Shown here in pieces: positions 57,715 to 64,000 of a stretch of 64,000 bases of DNA; the first letter of the stretch is position 1, and each line of letters starts with the position of its first letter. Below the pieces are notes generated by a model. That model was given only the letters and a program-made list of their open reading frames with translations, made no database searches and was not told the DNA's origin. Made by a program: the position numbers and the translations under genes. The DNA lies in assembly GCA_018340805.1 (NCBI GenBank), contig JACMZG010001911.1, positions 34,141,103 through 34,205,102 on the forward strand, written 5' to 3'. The DNA comes from Microvelia longipes. Taxonomy: Eukaryota > Arthropoda > Insecta > Hemiptera > Veliidae.

Positions 57715-60540
57715 AGAGTCAGAAGTAAAGGTTTGTTTTTATATAGTTGACTATTCTCTGACTCTTTGGTTTAGGAACGATACTGAGAAATACTATTACA
57801 GAAGGTTTTTTGTTGTTTGAACAAGATGAATGGGTTCCCACGACTCCCACAGCGCTAGTGTAGGATATCCTCCTAGAGGACAATCATCTTTGTTTTATTC
57901 TATTGTTTTTGTATAATAAAAGAATCTCAGTAGGTTATGTTATTAAGAATTTAATAAAGGCCAAAACAGTTTGTTTATTTAGGAAGTATCTAGAATTACT
58001 TATTTTTATAAGGAGTATACTTCGTAATACTGACCTAATTTTAAATGAAGTATAAAATAATTATAAAAATCACTTGGCATTTGTACAATTTCTAACGTAG
58101 TAATTAAATATGATGTTCATTCTTTTCTAAAAATTCTTCAAATTGACTAAACTTTTAAGTATAGATTTTGTGGCCAATCTTAACAACGACAGATAATTAT
58201 AAAAAAGAAGAACTAGGTGTTTATTTATTTGTTATTTTTGTTATATTTATTTATTTTATTTTACTGACTTGTGTTTTTAATCGGTTTAATTGATTGTTTA
58301 TTTATTTTTCTTTTTTAAAGATTTTTTTGATTTATTGTATTATTTTGTTTGTTAGGCTGCACTGATGATGACCTCTTGTTAGCTTGAAAGTGCTTTGCTA
58401 TTAAGAATATATTTTTGTGGAGAGACTTCTTTCTCTTTTATACAGATAATTATGGTAATGAATTCATTGTGGTCTAAATTGCCGGTCAATCAAATACCAT
58501 CAACTCTACTAATAAGTTTATATATAAAAATTACTCCCCCTCCCTATCAATTCCTGTTATACGCAATATCTCAAAATAATTAATTGTTCTCTTTGAAAAT
58601 TCGACAAAATAACGTTAACAATTTTCCTCTTTTAATAAATAAACTCTTTCGAATAACTGATCAACCTGTCTTAAGAAATATTTAATTTATTTTGTTTAGT
58701 TTAACATGTCTTTGGTTAACATGTCATCAAAGCTTCATAGCAAACAGTTTTATTGAAGCAAGCTCTTATTAATATTTTTCTCCCAGTAATTCGTTCTGTC
58801 CTATATAATTTTAATATAAACTTTATAATTAATACAAATGCGAATTGAATGTCTAATTGATACAGTAAAGCTCACAATGGAAGCATAATTATGTCAGAAC
58901 AGTGATAAACAAACACCTTTAAGTTGATTCTATAATTGAGTTAACTGTCAGACAGTCAGGCCAACTAACAGTCTGATTGTGACACGTCTTGGAGTCATTC
59001 TGACAGTATTGTTATATTTTATTGTTTTACTGACCTATATTTCTCAGTTGACCGGAATATTGAATATTTACGCTTAGGAATTGATTTTATTAGACTGAAA
59101 ACACTATTTTAATACAATAGATTCGATTGCAATATCTTTGACAAATATACTGTTCCTTACAATAGAGTACAATATGCACTTTATAACGCCTCCCTTATTT
59201 ATCAGCTGCATGTCTATCCGTTCGTTCGGAAGAAAGGTGTCATAAGGAAGGATGCAAACAGTTGGTAAGTGGCTTTATTAAACAGTATATGTCCTAGAAT
59301 GCTTTACTGGAATAGCTAACAACTTATCTTTTGTCCATTTTAAAAATAGGACGTTTTAAAACAAATATACCTATGTCACATTCTTTTCTTTCTTGGAAAG
59401 CCCTTTCAAAAATATGACTTAGTTGATCTAATATGATAGATCTTTTTTGACTGACTTGATTGATCTTAAATATGATCTATGACTTACATAGAGGTTCACC
59501 AAACACTATATTTTACACGTCTGCCATTTTGATCCACCATAGAGGGTTTTAAATGTATTGTGTGAGGGAATATTTCAGCTAGAATATTATATTCAGCTTG
59601 CCGTAAAATCCGACTATCGGCCTTCAAAGAACGCTGGTTACAAAATTTTGTACAGACAGACACGCTTTCCAATGATAATAGAAAAATGAAACTTTTTCAT
59701 TAAATAAGATGACAAAATAATTTATTTTAGAGTAATGCCAACAACTTCAAGTCAAGGAACTTCGGAGCTACGGATATAGAAATGAAATAGTTATAAAATT
59801 ATCGACTACTCTATACTTAACTATTGAAATTAGCTCAAATACTGATTGTAAGCCTCGAAAGAATTTGTTTCATTTACCTTTTTTGGCCTTTTGAAAATTC
59901 ACCACTCGCCCTTATTTATTAACATATATTTGTTTACTTAAAACGATAACACAGCTTTTGCTTATAAATTTACAATACATAAAGCATACAAGAAAAATTC
60001 ACAGCGACTATTATCAAGGTCTGAAATTGGTCTTTTATCTGATATACTATACACCTTTAATACACCACACTGAGGCCTTGATTTAATTCACTAATGTGGG
60101 TCAAATTCAATTATTATTAAATTTACGAAATATGTGTCCCTATTTCCTTTTAAATTCAACGGCAGCTAAATGATTAAATAATCAAATAACGAGATGAATT
60201 ATTTTGCAAAGTGATTTACTTCCCATTACAAAACAATGGTACTAAATTCGTTTTCAAAGTTTTATAATACGCACTTTGTCAACCTTAAACTAATTTAATT
60301 AATTACAGGATAACTTTTTGACATAAATGTAATCAGATGTGTCATTTTCCTCAAACTCTACATTTAGAGATGTTAAATGGAATACAAGTTTAAGTAGAAA
60401 ATTTAATTAACTGCCTTTTATGGCAGGTCACCTTTGATGATAATATTTCCAATGAGCCATGCTGTGCACCAGCAATATTTGATTGGCCTGTTTAAAGCAT
60501 GTATTGAGTTCTATTACGTTATAATAATTATTTTTTTAAC
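57715..60540. other. Non-coding AT-rich stretch
   Basis: Simple TTTATTT tracts near 58220-58330. No supported gene or element. Confidence 0.5.
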
Positions 60541-60559
60541 CTAATAATAAAATAGTTAA

Positions 60560-60975
60560 AATATTGTGTTCAGCCTAAAACTCCAAAATTGATATTGCAT
60601 GTTTTTAAGATGTTTTGAGTTTTTTATCACGATTTCTGTCTACCTGTGTGTGTGTGGGTATACATCACGCATAACATCCCTGAGTTTGAACTTAAGAGTT
60701 AAAACTCTTAGTTTATATTTAAAAAATTTCAAAATAAACTATAGGTCTAGGTTTGCTGTATTTTTCATCTAAAAAATAACAAAGACATAATCTTCTTTCG
60801 AGGAAAGCAATCTGAACTTTTATAGCCCTAGACGTTAAGCTAACTTTTGATTCTGAGGTCGTACTTTGAGCAATACGACCTGAGGATTTAGCATTATGAC
60901 ATTCTGAGAACGAACAAAGTGAGTCCGAATTTGTTAGGTAAAGTTCCGAGGTATGCTGCAACCCGTTTTTTTGTC
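60560..60975 (-). repeat. Long dispersed repeat joining the repeat R front to the SINE-type tail module
   Basis: On the minus strand: GTTGCAGCATACCTCGGAAC, TTTACCTAACAAATTCGGAC, TCACTTTGTTCGTTCTCAGA and ATGTCATAATGCTAAATCCT, then a small hairpin (TACGACCTCAG), then CATCCC/ATGCGTGATG and an ACACACAC..GACAGA run like repeat R. The 87-codon frame here (60719-60982) is not a gene. Confidence 0.6.
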
Positions 60976-61639
60976 TAAACAAAAATGTTTAGGTTTATTT
61001 TATAATCTTTCATATTCAAAATGTTTTCATATAATACAGATTTAATAATTTAAATATTTAAACCCACAGGAAAACACACATCAAATATTACAAGAGGTAA
61101 GAAGACTGTCTGTATAGAGATGTTGCAGAATGCATATAATATGAGGTCATATCTGTAAAGATTACAAAATTTTAATGCATCCTATACCTGAGAGGTTAAA
61201 AGAGGTTAATAGTGATGAACCTTAGACTCCTAGATCTTGTAGATATGTCTTAGCACAAAAGCAAACTTATTAACTACCAAATATCAAATCTTTTTGATTA
61301 TTTATTTTATCATTATTTGATTATTCATTATTCATATTTATAATTTAAATTTATTTTAGGAATGTATTTATCTGGGATAAAAGTTAATGAAGCTTAAAAT
61401 TGAAACCAATATTTTAAAACCGCAGTTCTAAGAATCAATAAAAGTTATTTAAATGCGTTAGATTAGCTCAAACGTCTAGTTTTGGGATACTCCACCTTTC
61501 CTCATGAGGTATAAGGATAAAACATCTAGTTTCAAATGTTTCGAACTCGACGATAAAATTGAATCATAAAATTTACTTTATGATAAGATTAAAGTATCCT
61601 ACTTGGTTTTTTTATTAACTTTATATTTTTACTTTTCCT

Positions 61640-61745
61640 CATTAATAACGCAGGTATTTAGGAAAACGATTGAGTTAACAAAAAGTCCGAAACCGAAATT
61701 TCTCCTGAATTAATAGCTTCAGATGTTTTAAAACCTCATGTCTGT
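61640..61745 (-). repeat. Dispersed repeat R, copy
   Basis: Minus-strand order: ATGAGGTTTTAAAACATCTG, AGGAGAAATTTCGGTTTCGG and ACTTTTTGTTAACTCAATCG, then TTTTCCTAAATACCTGCGTT and TGAGGAAAAGTAAAA. Confidence 0.6.
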
Positions 61746-62551
61746 TATCATTGTAGCTCCCAGTATATTTCTCCTAGAAAGTTGAAACTTTATACAAAAT
61801 CAAACTTTAGATCTGTTAGATTAATTATTAGATTATACTGTTAGATTATGTTAGATGTGTTCAAATTTTACTTTGATCTGTTTTTTTCTTCTATTTGATA
61901 TGTTTTAAGGTACATTTTTTCAATTAAAAGTACAATATGAGGCGAACTAAAGTGGATACCTTTATTTAATTCTTAGTATGTTATGAAGCATTATAATGCC
62001 TTTGTAATAGTTAATCTTTTAATTAATTAAAAGTAAATTAATTGAAAGTAGATTTGCCTATAAAAATAATATACTTATTTTTAGTATTATTGGTTATCAA
62101 CAAAAAAAAGTGAATGTAAACTGCATTTTATAAATATCACATTTAGTCGAGTCGTTATGTAAGAACTAGTCATGTGACTGGTTTTATTTCAAAATTTCGT
62201 TGTGAGATATAGGTGTGTGCACTTCAGGTCGGTCAGGTATTTATTTGAGGTTAACCAGGGACATGTACTCAAAGTCCTCGACATCAAATTTCTTGTAGCG
62301 ATGTACTATGACGGATAAAACGTTTACTGAAAATGGAGAGATATGTGTCGCAAAAGTCTCTATTATATTATCTAATAACCTTAAAGAAACACTGTGCGTG
62401 TGTCGATGTTGTTGCCAACTAAGCAGTTACATCAGATTTAGTACAGATTTGTTACTTTTTATATGATTTTTTGTATCTAATTCTTTCTCGTCAAAGAATA
62501 CTTTAAAATTACCGGTTTTCCTATTTCTGAACCCAGCTGGCCTAGCTGTAA

Positions 62552-62570
62552 TAGTAGTAGTAGTAGTAGT
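62552..62570. repeat. (TAG)n microsatellite
   Basis: Six perfect TAG units. Confidence 0.95.
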
Positions 62571-62686
62571 ATATAAAGGGTGAGGAGCGAAAGTTATGCA
62601 AGTAGGCTACTAATACTCTCTTGGAAAGATCGATATATTGGAAGATATCTCTCCACCTCAGAAAAAAGCTTATCTTTGCAAGACCT

Positions 62687-62712
62687 AGCTTCATTACGTT
62701 AGTAATGAAGCT
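62687..62712. repeat. Perfect 11-bp-arm hairpin
   Basis: AGCTTCATTAC, loop GTTA, then the exact complement. Confidence 0.85.
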
Positions 62713-64000
62713 CGATACGTTCCTACGTTAGTTTTACGATACGTATGTTTTGTACCTAGCACCCATAATTTATTTCCATCAACAATACAAAACTCCAAGA
62801 AAATTCTATTACCTTCAAGATTTCTACGCGATATCTTATTATTTACTCTTTATCGAGCTAATTATATAAGACGATAGAAATCAGACTACACCACTTGAAA
62901 TAGCCCGTTGCCAATAATCTAAACATATTCTTCGAGAAGATAATTTCTTCAAGTTTTACTAGGCATAAGTTGAAGTTAACTGAGTAATAACCGTAGAATT
63001 ATTTCCTTCAATTCGTCAAAACTCTAACTAACTCATATTACAGGTAGTTAGTTCTAACTGAATTATCTTTCCTATTGGTGGAACAGTTTTTGTCCTTGAA
63101 TAATAAAAAATGAATGATCCAATGGTGATGAAAAAATGAATGATCCAACGGCAGCAATAAAGATAAAAAATAAATAATCCTAAAATGTTGAAAAATTAAA
63201 AAGAAAAAAAATTACCTCCTTAATCATTCAAACGAAATCCTTAAAAATGACTTCAAAAAAACTCAAGAGATGAAACAGTTTTTATGCGTCTTCTTTAAGT
63301 CTTTAGTTGAAAAGGAAAGCTTTGTAAAGTCCTTTGAGCCTTTTTTTCATTTCTTATTTTTTGAGCAGGACTTCCTTAGCATCTAATTAATAATTGACCC
63401 ATTTTTCCTTTATATTTTTACAACCCACCCTAAAAAGAAGACTAGAAGTGTTATACTTCAATGTCTTTTTACATGCTCTTAGGAAGAAGCTTAAATAATA
63501 CATATTTTCCTTGAGCTTTTCAGATTAAGGTGGGGAGAAAAAGGTCACTTGAATTGACATCTTTTAACTTATAATATCGATTTATTATATTTTTAATATA
63601 TTTCCATGTGAACCTGTTACATAAATTTTCAAAGTTCAAGGCTGTTCTGCACACTCTGATATAAGACTTAAATTTAAATATATCAGTGACAGTAAAATCA
63701 AGGTCACAACACTTTCTATAGTCGCGACCTTTTGATAGCAAGAAACGTATGTTCAGGATTTTATAGCTTTTTGATAGTTACGTATAAATAAATTAATAAA
63801 GTTTTATCTCCTAAGCAAAAAGACTGAAATTATTTTTATTATTTCCATTGTCAAAAATGCTTGATGTATAAATGCAGCGTTTTAATACAACCACCTACGT
63901 GGACAATGATGCTCTACTAAATAAAATGCTGATTTATAAGTTCAAAATACATTTTAAATCAGCATCCAATACTTCTTTTGGAGGTGGGTGCAGTTGAACA
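62713..64000. other. Non-coding right end of the window
   Basis: AT-rich. A 73-codon minus frame at 63520-63741 has no recognisable features and is not called. Nothing else seen. Confidence 0.5.

Overview
The window reads as AT-rich nuclear DNA from an arthropod, most probably an insect. It has spliced genes with long introns, a cuticle-type chitin-binding protein, non-LTR retrotransposons, a hAT-type element, tRNA- and 5S-derived SINEs, many miniature inverted-repeat elements and microsatellites. The species cannot be fixed from this sequence alone. I saw no prokaryotic operons, CRISPR arrays or intact RNA genes.

One protein-coding gene can be reconstructed, on the minus strand across the left third. 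Six coding exons (19344-19380, 10194-10321, 8815-9024, 7922-8055, 4643-4893, 1383-3562) join in perfect phase with GT/AG borders into a 978-residue secreted protein. It has a signal peptide, one six-cysteine chitin-binding type-2 (peritrophin-A) domain at residues 108-160, an acidic/Tyr-rich segment, and a very long charged, Thr-rich and Gln/Tyr-repeat tail. This is the layout of the single-domain cuticular CPAP1 family. The sequence at 19344-19380 begins with an acceptor before the ATG, so at least one more 5' non-coding exon exists. Candidates are 37607-37692 and a CpG-richer segment at 31270-31560 ending in a strong donor.

The rest is intronic and intergenic DNA shaped by mobile elements. 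6483-7033 and 14213-17064 are 5'-truncated LINEs with target-site duplications (10 and about 13-16 bp). 45554-47461 is a non-autonomous hAT-like element with 16-bp inverted termini and an 8-bp duplication, carrying about 14 units of an 82-bp minisatellite. 40347-41456 is a nested foldback element with perfect 29-bp termini. A family of TA-flanked elements of about 300 bp has three copies (30193, 50417, 52081). At least six full or partial 5S rRNA-derived SINE copies share a 3' module with other dispersed repeats, and in one place (38214-38550) that module has expanded into a minisatellite. 47537-48012 is a broken Jockey-type LINE.

From 48.7 kb to the right end the sequence is mostly unremarkable AT-rich DNA with short hairpins and repeats. 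I see no convincing new molecular system. The most interesting points are the mobile-element structures, the sharing of one tail module between unrelated repeats, the abundance of short perfect palindromes, and the unusual 5' organisation of the chitin-binding gene.
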